64,000 nt of DNA from Streptomyces sp. CB02009 (lineage in GTDB: Bacteria; Actinomycetota; Actinomycetes; Streptomycetales; Streptomycetaceae). Under the pieces are notes generated by a model. It made no database searches. It was not told the origin of the DNA and was given only the letters and a program-made list of their open reading frames with translations. The stretch covers positions 169,168 to 233,167 of the forward strand of contig NZ_LIVV01000002.1 of assembly GCF_001905825.1 (NCBI RefSeq), read 5' to 3'. The stretch's first letter is position 1; each line of letters starts with the position of its first letter. Shown piece after piece: positions 1-8,159 of this stretch. The position numbers were made by a program, and so were the translations under genes.

Positions 1-1530
1 CGAGACCCGCGAAAGGAGCGGCGCGGACGCGGTGTTGACGTCGACACCGACACCGTTCACACAGTCCTCGACGACCGCGTCGAGCGAGCGGGAGAGCTTC
101 ACCTCGGCCAGGTCGTGCTGGTACTGGCCGACACCGATGGACTTCGGGTCGATCTTCACCAGCTCGGCGAGCGGGTCCTGGAGGCGACGGGCGATGGAGA
201 CCGCACCACGCAACGACACGTCGAGGTCCGGGAGTTCCTGGGATGCGAACGCCGAGGCGGAGTAGACCGAGGCGCCCGCCTCCGAGACCATCACCTTCGT
301 CAGGTTCAACTCGGGGTGCTTGGCGAGGAGTTCGGCGGCCAGTTTGTCGGTCTCGCGGGAGGCCGTGCCGTTGCCGATCGCGACCAGGTCGACCGCGTGC
401 TCCTTCGCGAGCCGCGCCAGCCTGTCGAGCGCCTGGTCCCACTTGTTGGCGGGCACGTGCGGGTAGATCGTGTCGGTGGCGACGACCTTGCCGGTCGCGT
501 CGACCACGGCGACCTTCACGCCGGTACGGAAGCCGGGGTCGAGGCCGAGGGTCGCCCGGGTGCCGGCCGGAGCGGCGAGCAGCAGGTCGCGCAGGTTCGC
601 CGCGAAGACCCGGACGGCCTCGTCCTCCGCGGCCGTCCGCAGCCGCAGCCGCAGGTCGATCCCGAGGTGCACCAGGATGCGGGTCCGCCAGGCCCAGCGG
701 ACCGTGTCCTGGAGCCACTTGTCGCCGGGGCGCCCCCGGTCGGCGACGCCGACGCGACCCGCGACGATCCCCTCGTACGAGGAGGGGCCGGGGAGCTCGG
801 AGGGCTCCTCCGGCTCCAGTTCGAGGCTGAGCACGTCCTCCTTCTCGCCGCGCAGCATGGCGAGCACCCGGTGGGAGGGCAGGGCCGTGAAGGGCTCGGC
901 GAAGTCGAAGTAGTCGGCGAACTTCGCCCCCGCCTCCTCCTGCCCCTCGCGCACCTTCGCGACCAGCCGGCCGCGGCCCCACATGCGCTCGCGGAGCTCG
1001 CCGATGAGGTCGGCGTCCTCGGAGAACGTCTCGGCGAGGATCGCCCGCGCTCCCTCCAGGGCCGCGGCGGCGTCGGCGACGCCCTTGTCCGCGTCCACGA
1101 AGGCCGCGGCGGCGGCCGCCGGCTCCACGGACGGGTCGGCGAGCAGTCCCTCCGCCAGCGGCCCCAGACCGGCCTCACGGGCGATCTGGGCCTTCGTCCG
1201 GCGCTTCGGCTTGAAGGGCAGGTAGATGTCCTCCAGGCGCGCCTTGGTGTCGGCCGCCCGGATGCGGGCCTCGAGCTCCTCGGTCAGCTTCCCCTGCTCG
1301 CGTACCGAGTCGAGGATCGCCGCCCGGCGGTCCTCCAGCTCGCGCAGGTAGCGCAGCCGCTCCTCCAGGGTGCGGAGCTGCGCGTCGTCGAGCATCTCCG
1401 TCGCTTCCTTGCGGTAGCGGGCGATGAACGGCACGGTCGAACCGCCGTCGAGCAGCTCGACGGCTGCCTTCACCTGTCGCTCGCGTACGCCGAGTTCCTC
1501 GGCGATCCTTGCTTCGATGGACGTCGTCAC
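1..1530 (-). CDS. tex: Tex family transcription accessory protein (3' end outside window)
   Basis: The first 510 codons of a Tex/YqgF-type RNA-binding protein are visible. The start is GTG (MTTSIEAR) and the reading frame is open to base 1, so the C-terminus, including the S1 domain that usually ends Tex proteins (about 780 aa), lies outside. Recognisable blocks are the N-terminal helical region (VPFIARYRKEATEML, about residues 33-47), the LEDIYLPFKPKRRTKA block, the YqgF-like segment (LGLDPGFRTGVKVAVVD) and the conserved SIGVGQYQHD and VEDCVNGVGVDVNTAS motifs near the window edge. Tex is a cytoplasmic nucleic-acid-binding factor linked to transcription. The large plus-strand ORF over this region is a shadow: its translation lacks any family signature. 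Confidence 0.95.
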   Translation of the reverse strand, partial: MTTSIEARIAEELGVRERQVKAAVELLDGGSTVPFIARYRKEATEMLDDAQLRTLEERLRYLRELEDRRAAILDSVREQGKLTEELEARIRAADTKARLEDIYLPFKPKRRTKAQIAREAGLGPLAEGLLADPSVEPAAAAAAFVDADKGVADAAAALEGARAILAETFSEDADLIGELRERMWGRGRLVAKVREGQEEAGAKFADYFDFAEPFTALPSHRVLAMLRGEKEDVLSLELEPEEPSELPGPSSYEGIVAGRVGVADRGRPGDKWLQDTVRWAWRTRILVHLGIDLRLRLRTAAEDEAVRVFAANLRDLLLAAPAGTRATLGLDPGFRTGVKVAVVDATGKVVATDTIYPHVPANKWDQALDRLARLAKEHAVDLVAIGNGTASRETDKLAAELLAKHPELNLTKVMVSEAGASVYSASAFASQELPDLDVSLRGAVSIARRLQDPLAELVKIDPKSIGVGQYQHDLAEVKLSRSLDAVVEDCVNGVGVDVNTASAPLLSRVS

Positions 1531-1651
1531 GGTGTCCCGACTCGCCTTCTCGTGCCTCAAGCTTGCCAGTGCATTGTGCCGGGTCGGTCACCCGTACGCG
1601 GTAACCGACCCGTCCCGCGCGCGTCACCGGGCGCCTCCGGGCGCCCCGCGG

Positions 1652-2521
1652 TCACTCCTTGCCGACGAGATCCGCCGGGAAGGCGCCCGCGACGGCGGCC
1701 GTGACCAGGAAGCCCCGCCCCAGCTCGGTGAGCCGCTCGACCCCGGCCGCTCCGAGGTGCTCGTACGGCGCCGCGTCGAGCCGGTCGGTGTGCTCCTCCA
1801 GCTCGTCGCGGAGCGCCTTGCCCTCCTCGGTCAGCTCGCCGTCGGCGTCGAGCAGCCCGCGTCCGCGCAGCCGCTCCACCGCGGCCTCCCAGTCGGCGCG
1901 CCGCCAGCCGCGGGAACCGAGCACCCAGCGCGGGGACATGCCCTTGCCGGTGGCGGTGTGGGAGGCCAGGGCCTCGACCGGGTCGAGCCCGGCGGAGAGC
2001 AGGGCCGCGAGGTGCCCGTCGCCCCGGTGCTCGCGCAGCAGGGTGGCGGCGTGCCAGTAGGCGAGGTGGGGCTCCTCGGGCACCGGCAGGTCCGCGTGGG
2101 CCGCGTAGAGCGGCCGGGCGTGCCGGGTGCAGGCCTCGGTGGCGCGCAGCGCGAGTTCCGCGGCCTCGGCCATCTCCGCGGAGGCGACCGCCTCCTCGCC
2201 GAGCAGCCGGCGCAGGGTGGCGTCGGCGGTGCGCAGCCGGGCTTCCAGGACCTGGGCGGGCGAGGCGGTCTCCCAGACGGCGGGGAGGTGCCGGGCGAGC
2301 AGCTCGTGGTTGTAGTTGTAGAAGGTCGCGGCGACCGTGCCGGGGCCCACCGCGCCGAGGGCGGCGCTGCGCGACGCGAGCCGCATGGCGGTCTGGTCGG
2401 TGAGGCCCAGGGCGCCGAACTCGCGGTCCATGTCGGGCGAGAAGTAGAGCGTGGAGTGCAGCGGGTTGAGGGCGTTGTGGCAGCGGCGTCCCGCGCGGGG
2501 CGGCAGAGCAGTCGTCGTCAT
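1652..2521 (-). CDS. SCO6745-family (HTH_67-type) protein
   Basis: A 289-aa protein of the Streptomyces family named after SCO6745. The N-terminus (MTTTALPPRAGRRCHNALNP) is followed by a helical body, and the C-terminal half (about 205-260, RRADWEAAVERLRGRGLLDADGELT) reads like a winged-helix segment. No signal peptide or membrane span is visible. The biochemical role is unknown; regulator is an inference from the HTH assignment of the family. The start lacks a Shine-Dalgarno sequence, but TAACCT ends 6 nt before the ATG, as in leaderless Streptomyces mRNAs. A perfect palindrome overlaps that promoter, so autoregulation is plausible. It is transcribed divergently from the GlxA-family gene. 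Confidence 0.85.
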   Translation of the reverse strand: MTTTALPPRAGRRCHNALNPLHSTLYFSPDMDREFGALGLTDQTAMRLASRSAALGAVGPGTVAATFYNYNHELLARHLPAVWETASPAQVLEARLRTADATLRRLLGEEAVASAEMAEAAELALRATEACTRHARPLYAAHADLPVPEEPHLAYWHAATLLREHRGDGHLAALLSAGLDPVEALASHTATGKGMSPRWVLGSRGWRRADWEAAVERLRGRGLLDADGELTEEGKALRDELEEHTDRLDAAPYEHLGAAGVERLTELGRGFLVTAAVAGAFPADLVGKE

Positions 2522-2547
2522 GCCCGAAGGTTACCGACTGGTCGGTA
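2522..2547 (-). promoter_or_regulatory. Probable leaderless promoter overlapped by a palindromic operator
   Basis: On the minus strand a -10-like TAACCT (2528-2533) ends 6 nt before the ATG at 2521, the usual spacing for leaderless transcripts. The perfect inverted repeat TACCGAC-TG-GTCGGTA (2532-2547, plus-strand sense) overlaps its upstream edge. A regulator bound here would block RNA polymerase. The -35 (TTCCCG, 17 bp upstream) is weak. The regulator is unknown; the SCO6745-family product is the first candidate. Confidence 0.5.
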
Positions 2548-2678
2548 CGACGGGAACGGTCGGGACCGCCCCGAGGGCCTTTTCGCGTGGCCGTCCCCGT
2601 TCCTGTGGCCGTTCCGAGGACCGGCTCCCGGGCCCGGTCCCCTCACCCTCCATGGCAGGAAAGGTGGGGTCGGCGTCA

Positions 2679-2713
2679 TTGCGGCCGTCCCGGGCGCCTC
2701 CCAGGATGGAGGC
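2679..2713 (+). promoter_or_regulatory. Predicted leaderless promoter of the GlxA-family gene
   Basis: TTGCGG (2679-2684), a 17-bp spacer and CAGGAT (2702-2707) are followed after 6 nt by the ATG at 2714. Transcription would start at or next to the A of the start codon. The GGAGG just before the ATG is only 1 nt away, too close to act as a normal ribosome binding site, which supports the leaderless reading. Confidence 0.5.
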
Positions 2714-3685
2714 ATGACGCAGCGACCCGTTCTCGTCGTCCTCTTCGACGGCGTGCAGAGCCTCGACGTCACCGGCCCCTACGAGGTGTTCGCCGGTGCC
2801 GGCCGCGCCTCCGGCGACCCGGACGCGTACGCGATCCGCACCGCCTCCCTGGACGGCGGGCCCGTCCGCACCCACAGCGGACTGCGTCTGCTCCCCGACA
2901 CCACCCTCGCCGAGGCGGTCGCCGACGGCGCACCGCACACCCTCGTCGTCCCCGGCGGCGAGGGCACCCGGGCACCCGATCCGGCCCTGATCGACTGGCT
3001 CCGCCTCCACGCCCCGGCCGCCGGGCGGCTGGTCTCCGTCTGCACCGGGGCGCTGCTCCTCGCCGAGGCGGGCCTCCTCGACGGACACCGGGCGACCACC
3101 CACTGGGTGGCCTGCGACCACATGGCCCGCTGCTACCCCGAGGTCGAGGTGGACCCGGACCCCATCTTCGTCAGGGACGGACGGCTCTCCACCTCCGCCG
3201 GGGTCACCGCCGGCATCGACCTGGCCCTCGCCCTCGTCGAGGAGGACCTCGGCCGGGACGCCGCCCTCACGGTGGCCCGGCACCTGGTCGTCTTCCTGCG
3301 CCGCCCCGGCAACCAGGCCCAGTTCAGCGTCCAGCTCGCCGCCCAGACCGCCCGCCGGGAGCCGCTGCGCGACCTCCAGCAGTGGATCACCGAGCACCCG
3401 GACGGCGATCTCTCCGTGACGGCCCTGGCCGGCCGCGCCCGGCTCTCGCCCCGCCACTTCGCCCGTGCCTTCCAGGCCGAGACGGGTACGACCCCCGGCC
3501 GCTACGTCGACCGGGTCCGGCTCGAACACGCCCGCCGCCTCCTGGAGGAGACCTCCCGCGGCGTCGAGGAGGTCGCCCGCGCCTCGGGCTACGGCACCCC
3601 CGAGGCGATGCGCCGCGCCTTCACCAAGATCCTCGGCACCGCGCCCGCCGACTACCGGCGCCGCTTCCGCTCACCCGTCAATTGA
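2714..3685 (+). CDS. GlxA-family AraC-type regulator (DJ-1/PfpI + HTH)
   Basis: A 323-aa two-domain protein. Residues about 5-170 form a DJ-1/PfpI class I amidotransferase-like domain with the nucleophile-elbow region SVCTGALLLAEAGLL followed by RATTHW. Residues about 220-315 form an AraC/XylS DNA-binding domain (LSVTALAGRARLSPRHFARA, then PGRYVDRVRLEHARRLLEE). Members of this family usually act as activators and sense small molecules through the N-terminal domain, whose hydrolase activity is often lost. The next gene starts 11 bp downstream and encodes a stand-alone DJ-1 protein, so it is probably co-transcribed and may be a target or partner. The upstream in-frame extension carries no conserved sequence, so I start at ATG 2714. 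Confidence 0.9.
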   Translation: MTQRPVLVVLFDGVQSLDVTGPYEVFAGAGRASGDPDAYAIRTASLDGGPVRTHSGLRLLPDTTLAEAVADGAPHTLVVPGGEGTRAPDPALIDWLRLHAPAAGRLVSVCTGALLLAEAGLLDGHRATTHWVACDHMARCYPEVEVDPDPIFVRDGRLSTSAGVTAGIDLALALVEEDLGRDAALTVARHLVVFLRRPGNQAQFSVQLAAQTARREPLRDLQQWITEHPDGDLSVTALAGRARLSPRHFARAFQAETGTTPGRYVDRVRLEHARRLLEETSRGVEEVARASGYGTPEAMRRAFTKILGTAPADYRRRFRSPVN

Positions 3686-3696
3686 AAGGCAGCAGC

Positions 3697-4341
3697 ATGC
3701 AGATCGCCGTCCTGCTCTACCCGGGCTTCACCACGCTCGACGCCGTCGGACCGTACGAGCTCCTCGCCCGCATCCCCGGGGCCGAGACCGTCTTCGTCGC
3801 CAAGGAGAGCGGCCCCGTCCGCAACGACCAGGGCAGCCTCGCCCTCGTCGCCGACAAGACGCTCGCCGAGGTGCCGCGCCCCGACATCGTGCTCGTCCCC
3901 GGCGGACCCGACGCGCGCGTCGCCATGGACGACCCGGAGGTCCGGGCCTGGCTCCGTACCGCCGACGAGACCAGCACCTGGACGACCTCGGTCTGCACCG
4001 GCTCCCTGGTCCTGGCCGCGGCCGGCGTCCTCGACGGCCGCCGTGCCACCACCCACTGGCTCGCCTTCGACGAGCTCAGGGCGCTGGGCGTCGAGCCCAC
4101 CGGCGAGCGGGTCGTCTTCGACGGGAAGTACGTCACCGCCGCCGGCGTCTCCTCGGGCATCGACATGGCGCTGCACCTGATCGGCCGGATCGCCGGGGAC
4201 GAGGCCGCCCAGACCATCCAGCTGCTCACCGAGTACGACCCGCAGCCCCCGTACGACGCGGGCTCGCCGGAGAAGGCCCCGGCCGAGATCGTCGCGCGGT
4301 GGCGGGGCGTGAAGCCGGAGGAGCTCCCGCAGGGGCGCTGA
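3697..4341 (+). CDS. DJ-1/PfpI family protein (isonitrile hydratase-like)
   Basis: A 214-aa single-domain DJ-1/PfpI protein. The conserved Cys lies in SVCTGSLVLAAAGVL, followed by the ATTHW segment, and the N-terminal YPGFTTLDAVGPYELL strand-loop is typical of the isonitrile hydratase / InhA-like branch. It is cytoplasmic with no signal peptide. It sits 11 bp after the GlxA-type regulator whose N-terminal half is homologous to it, suggesting duplication of the DJ-1 domain and joint expression. Substrate is not predictable. It ends 47 bp before the convergent enoyl-CoA hydratase. Confidence 0.88.
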   Translation: MQIAVLLYPGFTTLDAVGPYELLARIPGAETVFVAKESGPVRNDQGSLALVADKTLAEVPRPDIVLVPGGPDARVAMDDPEVRAWLRTADETSTWTTSVCTGSLVLAAAGVLDGRRATTHWLAFDELRALGVEPTGERVVFDGKYVTAAGVSSGIDMALHLIGRIAGDEAAQTIQLLTEYDPQPPYDAGSPEKAPAEIVARWRGVKPEELPQGR

Positions 4342-4388
4342 GCCGACCGGGCAGAATCCGGAAGCGACGGCCCAGGGGCCGCCGGGCC

Positions 4389-5132
4389 TCAGCTCCCGTA
4401 CGTGAAGCGCGGCGCCCGGCGCTCCAGGAAGGCGGCGACACCCTCCGCGGTGTCGCCGCTGCCGCGTGCCTGCTCCGCCCAGTGGGCGTCCCGGTCCAGG
4501 CGCCCGTCGGCGAACTCCTTGGCCGCCGACTGGGTCAGCAGGGAGCGCGAGGCGAGCACCCGGGCGAACTCGGCGACCCGCTTGTCCAGCTCGCCCACCG
4601 GGTGCAGCTCGTCCACGAACCCGGTCCGCAGGGCCCGCTCCGCGTCGATCAGCTCACCCGAGAACAGCAGGTACTTGGCGGTCGAAGGACCCACCAGGGC
4701 GGCGAGCCGCCGGGTCGACGAGGACGGGTAGACGATGCCGAGCTTCGAGGGGGTGATGCCGAAGCGGGCACCCTCCTCGGCGAACCGCAGGTCGCAGGCG
4801 GCGGCGAGCTGGCTGCCGCCGCCGACGCAGAAGCCGCGGACGGCCGCCAGGGTCGGCCGGGGGAACGCGGCGAGCGCCTCCTCGGCCCGGACCGCGAGCG
4901 CCTGCTGCTCGTCCCCGGGCTCCCTGAGCGCCGAGATGTCGGCCCCGGCGCAGAAGGTGTCGCCCTCGCCGGTGAGGACCAGCACCCGGACGGCGGGGTC
5001 GGCGGCGAGCCGGTCCAGTACGCCGGGCAGCGCCCGCCACATGCCGGCGCTCATCGTGTTGCGCTTGGCGGGGTTGGCGATGACGACGGTGGCGACGCCG
5101 TCCGTGACGCTGTCCTTCAGCTGCGGCTCCAT
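4389..5132 (-). CDS. Enoyl-CoA hydratase/isomerase family protein
   Basis: A 247-aa crotonase-fold protein. The oxyanion-hole blocks are visible: GDTFCAGADISAL (about residues 58-70) and RGFCVGGGSQLAAACDLRFA (about 96-115), followed by the ITPSKLGIVYP segment typical of hydratases. It likely acts on CoA thioesters in fatty or amino acid catabolism; the exact substrate is not evident. The start is ATG 5132 (MEPQLKDSVTDG), because the in-frame sequence further upstream is non-conserved and repetitive. It is a stand-alone gene, convergent with the DJ-1 gene. Confidence 0.9.
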   Translation of the reverse strand: MEPQLKDSVTDGVATVVIANPAKRNTMSAGMWRALPGVLDRLAADPAVRVLVLTGEGDTFCAGADISALREPGDEQQALAVRAEEALAAFPRPTLAAVRGFCVGGGSQLAAACDLRFAEEGARFGITPSKLGIVYPSSSTRRLAALVGPSTAKYLLFSGELIDAERALRTGFVDELHPVGELDKRVAEFARVLASRSLLTQSAAKEFADGRLDRDAHWAEQARGSGDTAEGVAAFLERRAPRFTYGS

Positions 5133-5445
5133 GGGCCGGATGCTATCCGCCGTGCCCGAACGTACGATCAGGTGGCCGCCCTGCTCTTCGACGGCCTCGG
5201 TCCGATCGCCGTCGGCGTGGGCGGGCGGTGGATCGTGCGTAGGGTGACGCCGCCCCCGATGCCCAGCGTGCCCGCGGAGCGGTCGGAAACCGCGCCCGAT
5301 CAGTCGAACAACTGACATCGGCATACTCAACCGATCGGGAAGCGGCCGATAAGTGTCGACTTCTGGTCAGTAGGCCGGTACGCCTGCGCGGATTGCCAAG
5401 ACTCGATCCGTGGCGAGAATCGAGCACGAGGGTGGGAACCGTACC
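5133..5445. other. Intergenic region upstream of the anti-sigma-like ATPase
   Basis: About 310 bp between divergent genes. A possible promoter for the downstream gene is TTGCCA (5394-5399), a 16-bp spacer and GAGAAT (5416-5421). The first half of the region has codon-like composition but no convincing ORF. Confidence 0.3.
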
Positions 5446-5967
5446 GTGGAGAACCACGGGGGTGCCCCCGCCCGGCAACCGTCCTACGAAGGAGTCTGGC
5501 GCTTCACCGCTGCCGCGGTCGACGTCTCCGTCCCGCAGGCCCGGCACGCCGTACGCGACCTGCTGGTCCGCCAGGGAGTCCCCGTCCATGAGGAGATCAT
5601 GGACGGCCTGCTGCTGATCGTCTCCGAGCTGGTGACCAACGCCGTGCGGCACGCGGCGCTGCTGTCCCCGGAGATAGCGGTCGAAGTGGCCATCGGGCCC
5701 GAGTGGATCAGGGTGTCCGTCGAGGACAACCACCCGTACCGCCCCAAGGCGCTCGAGGCGGACTACGGGCAGACGGGCGGCCGGGGACTGCTCCTCGTCC
5801 GCGAGATCGCCCAGGAGTCCGGCGGCGCGTGCGACGTCGAGCACACCGCCGGCGGCGGAAAGATCATCTGGGCGGCGCTGCCCCTGGCCCCGATGGCACC
5901 GGGGCCGGGAGCGGCGATCCACCAGCCGGTCGTCACCAGCCCCCGGACGGACCCGTCAATTCCCTGA
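5446..5967 (+). CDS. ATP-binding protein, RsbW/SpoIIAB-like (HATPase_c)
   Basis: A 173-aa single-domain GHKL ATPase of the kind abundant in Streptomyces as anti-sigma factors or orphan serine kinases. The N-box is IVSELVTNAVRHA, the G1 region VSVEDNHPYRP, and the glycine-rich lid TGGRGLLLVREIA. There is no transmembrane or DNA-binding region. An in-frame GTG 36 bp upstream (5410) would add 12 residues but has no ribosome binding site, whereas GTG 5446 is preceded by GGGAACC. The 3' end overlaps the convergent idi gene by 35 bp. No cognate sigma factor or antagonist is adjacent. Confidence 0.85.
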   Translation: MENHGGAPARQPSYEGVWRFTAAAVDVSVPQARHAVRDLLVRQGVPVHEEIMDGLLLIVSELVTNAVRHAALLSPEIAVEVAIGPEWIRVSVEDNHPYRPKALEADYGQTGGRGLLLVREIAQESGGACDVEHTAGGGKIIWAALPLAPMAPGPGAAIHQPVVTSPRTDPSIP

Positions 5968-6562
5968 CCGCCGGACGCGCCGCGTCGAGCACCGTCATGA
6001 ACCAGGCGGAGAACGGCGCGGCGGCGTGGCGCTCGGCCAGCTCGGCGGCGGTGACGAAGACGGTGTCCTCGATCTCCTCCGGGTCCGGCCGCGGCGCGGC
6101 CTGCACCAGGCCGACGAAGAGGTGGTTGAACTCCTGCTCCACCAGGCCGGAGGCCGGGTCCGGGTGGTTGTAGCGCACGGTGCCGGCCTCGGCGAGCAGC
6201 GTGGGCGAGACGCCGAGCTCCTCGAAGGTCCGCCGGGCGGCGGCGGCGAACGGCGCCTCGCCCGGGTAGGGGTGGCCGCAGCAGGTGTTCGACCAGACAC
6301 CGGGGGAGTGGTACTTGCCGAGCGCCCGGCGCTGGAGCAGCAGTCGGCCCGACTCGTCGAAAAGGAAGACGGAGAAGGCGCGGTGCAGCAGCCCGGGGGC
6401 CTGGTGGGCGGCGAGCTTCTCCGCCGTACCGATGGTCGTCCCGTCCTCGTCGACCAGTTCGAGCATGATCGGCGCCGGGGCCTCGGACGGCTGGACACCG
6501 TTCGACATGATCTCCGGCATCTCCGGCGAGATCTGAGCCGCGGTGGCTGGTGTGGTCGGCAT
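5933..6562 (-). CDS. idi: Isopentenyl-diphosphate Delta-isomerase, type I
   Basis: A 209-aa Nudix-fold enzyme interconverting IPP and DMAPP. The catalytic cysteine region is SNTCCGHP (about residues 92-99), followed by the Nudix-box-like AARRTFEELGV and later EQEFNHLFVGLV. It supplies DMAPP for the prenyl synthase and squalene branch of the hopanoid operon about 11 kb away. I start at ATG 6562 because AAGG lies 6 nt upstream; the ATG two codons earlier has no room for a ribosome binding site. It is on the same strand as the methyltransferase fusion gene 152 bp upstream and overlaps the 3' end of the plus-strand ATPase gene. Confidence 0.95.
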   Translation of the reverse strand: MPTTPATAAQISPEMPEIMSNGVQPSEAPAPIMLELVDEDGTTIGTAEKLAAHQAPGLLHRAFSVFLFDESGRLLLQRRALGKYHSPGVWSNTCCGHPYPGEAPFAAAARRTFEELGVSPTLLAEAGTVRYNHPDPASGLVEQEFNHLFVGLVQAAPRPDPEEIEDTVFVTAAELAERHAAAPFSAWFMTVLDAARPAVRELTGPSGGW

Positions 6563-6714
6563 ACCCATCCTTCGCTTCGGTCCTCGCCCCGGTGGGGCCA
6601 CCTCAGTCTGCCGTACAAAAGCGGCTTGTCCGTACTTCGGCGGCCGGACGTGGCCGCTCCCACCGCACCGGAGTACATCCGGCGCGGCGGGAGCGGAGCG
6701 GCGGCAGGGGGCGA

Positions 6715-7962
6715 CTAGACCCCGAAAGCCGCCGGATACGCGATGGTGCCGGGCGGAACGGGTACGGACTCGTCCAGGACGAGCGCCATCATGCTCTCGT
6801 CCGGAACCTCGAAACCTGGCTTGATTCCATACTCGGACGCCCGTACGAACCCGAACTTCGGGTAGTACTCCGGGTGCCCCAGGACGAGCACGAGCGACTC
6901 ACCCCGCAGCCGTGCCGCGTCGAGCACCGCCCGGACGACGGCCTTCCCGGCCCCCGTCCGCTGGTACGCGGGCGCCACCGCGACCGGAGCGAGCGCCGCC
7001 GCGGGGGCGCCGTCCACCAGGCAGCGGGTGATCAGGGCGTGCGCCGCGATCGAGCCGTCCGGGGCCTCGGCCACGTACGACAGGCCCGGGAGCCAGGCCT
7101 CGGGGTCCCGCCGGAGCGCGTCGACCAGATCGGCCTCGGCCTCCGAACCGAAGGCGGCCGCCACCAGCGGCCGCACCGCCGAAGCCTCCTCGGCGGACTC
7201 CGGACGGGTGCGCCAGCGCGGGTCGGCGGGCCGCAGGACGAATCCCGCGTACCCGTACTCGGAGCCGTGCTCGCGCCGCATCGCGATCTCGGCGCGGGCC
7301 CCCGCCATGGCCTCGGCCATACCGGGCACGGCGGTGTCCGCCGCGTCGGCGTGCGCGGCGAGCGGACCGTAGTACTCGGCCCAGTCGCCCTCGGGCTGGA
7401 GGAAGCTCCCCAGGACGTGGTAGCCGGCCCCGACCGCCGCCGACGAGAGCGCGGTGACGGTGCGGAGCGGGTAGTGCTGCTCCCAGAAGGCGCGGGCCTC
7501 CGGGCCGGGCTCCCCGGTGGTCCAGACGCACTCGGTGAGCACCAGGGTGCCTCCGGGTGCCAGCAGCCTGCGCCACTCGGCGAGCGCCCGGTCGAAGCCG
7601 ATGGCGTAGGCCGAGCTCTCGGCCCAGACCAGGTCGAAGGAGCCGTCCGGGAACGGCAGCGCGCCCATGTCGGCGCGGTGGGTGTGGATCGAGCCGTCGA
7701 GCCCGCGGTCGGCGGCGGACCGCCGCAGTTCCGCGAGGAACGGTTCGTGGAGATCGACGGCGGTCACCTCGGCGCCCGCCTCGGCCGCCAGGAGCAGCGC
7801 GGAACGGCCGGGGCCGCAGCCCAGGTCGAGCACACGCGGACGCTCGGGCAGCGGGCCGGAGAGCGCGAGGAGCCGACGCGTGGTGGCGTCGGAGCCGGGA
7901 CCCTGCCGCGGAAGACCGTGGTGCAGGGCGAAGAAGGAGTCGTGCGAAGCGTTGTCGGACAA
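6715..7962 (-). CDS. SAM-dependent methyltransferase / GNAT acetyltransferase fusion
   Basis: A 415-aa protein joining two enzyme domains. The N-terminal half is a class I methyltransferase with SAM motif I VLDLGCGPGRSALLL (about 44-58), acidic strand-2 end TAVDLHE and motif LAPGGTLVLTECVW. The C-terminal part (about 260-400) is a YhbS-like N-acetyltransferase with APVAVAPAYQRTGAGKAVV as the acetyl-CoA pyrophosphate loop and PKFGFVRASEYGI at the end. The start is TTG 7962 with AAAGGG 9 nt upstream; no other start is available in frame. A short ORF and a small hairpin lie in its leader. The substrate is unknown; small-molecule modification is an inference. Confidence 0.88.
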   Translation of the reverse strand: MSDNASHDSFFALHHGLPRQGPGSDATTRRLLALSGPLPERPRVLDLGCGPGRSALLLAAEAGAEVTAVDLHEPFLAELRRSAADRGLDGSIHTHRADMGALPFPDGSFDLVWAESSAYAIGFDRALAEWRRLLAPGGTLVLTECVWTTGEPGPEARAFWEQHYPLRTVTALSSAAVGAGYHVLGSFLQPEGDWAEYYGPLAAHADAADTAVPGMAEAMAGARAEIAMRREHGSEYGYAGFVLRPADPRWRTRPESAEEASAVRPLVAAAFGSEAEADLVDALRRDPEAWLPGLSYVAEAPDGSIAAHALITRCLVDGAPAAALAPVAVAPAYQRTGAGKAVVRAVLDAARLRGESLVLVLGHPEYYPKFGFVRASEYGIKPGFEVPDESMMALVLDESVPVPPGTIAYPAAFGV

Positions 7963-8029
7963 CGTGGGAAACCCTTTGTGAGAGGGCCCCGGCCGACGAC
8001 GTGACGGACCGGTGGGAACCGGGATCAGG

Positions 8030-8101
8030 TCAGCCGGAGACCCGGAAGCTGAGGAAGGACCGGGTGCTGCCGCTCGGGGCAGCCTCCATCGCGACGGTCA
8101 T
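8030..8101 (-). CDS. Candidate 23-aa leader peptide upstream of the methyltransferase fusion
   Basis: An ATG ORF of 23 codons (begins MTVAMEAAPSG, ends SFLSFRVSG) with a good ribosome binding site region (GAGGAGCTGAGG before the ATG) and high GC3. It ends 67 nt before the TTG start of the methyltransferase-acetyltransferase gene. Between them lies CCGGT-GGGA-ACCGG (8009-8022), a small hairpin. It could be a regulatory leader peptide or a small secondary product; it has no Cys and no tandem rare-codon run. There is no homology evidence. Confidence 0.4.
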   Translation of the reverse strand: MTVAMEAAPSGSTRSFLSFRVSG

Positions 8102-8142
8102 CAACCTCAGCTCCTCTCTCCACGTGTCGGTACGAAGAGACT

Positions 8143-8158
8143 AACAGGCGGCCCTGTT
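8143..8158 (-). terminator. Weak hairpin just after the cation transporter gene
   Basis: AACAGG-CGGC-CCTGTT forms a 6-bp stem immediately downstream (minus strand) of the cation diffusion facilitator stop codon. There is no strong U-tract, so it is at best a weak terminator. Confidence 0.3.
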
Positions 8159-8159
8159 C

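Noticed and set aside
115..1704. A 529-codon plus-strand ORF at the window start
   Set aside because: Antisense of Tex, whose conserved motifs are clear on the minus strand.
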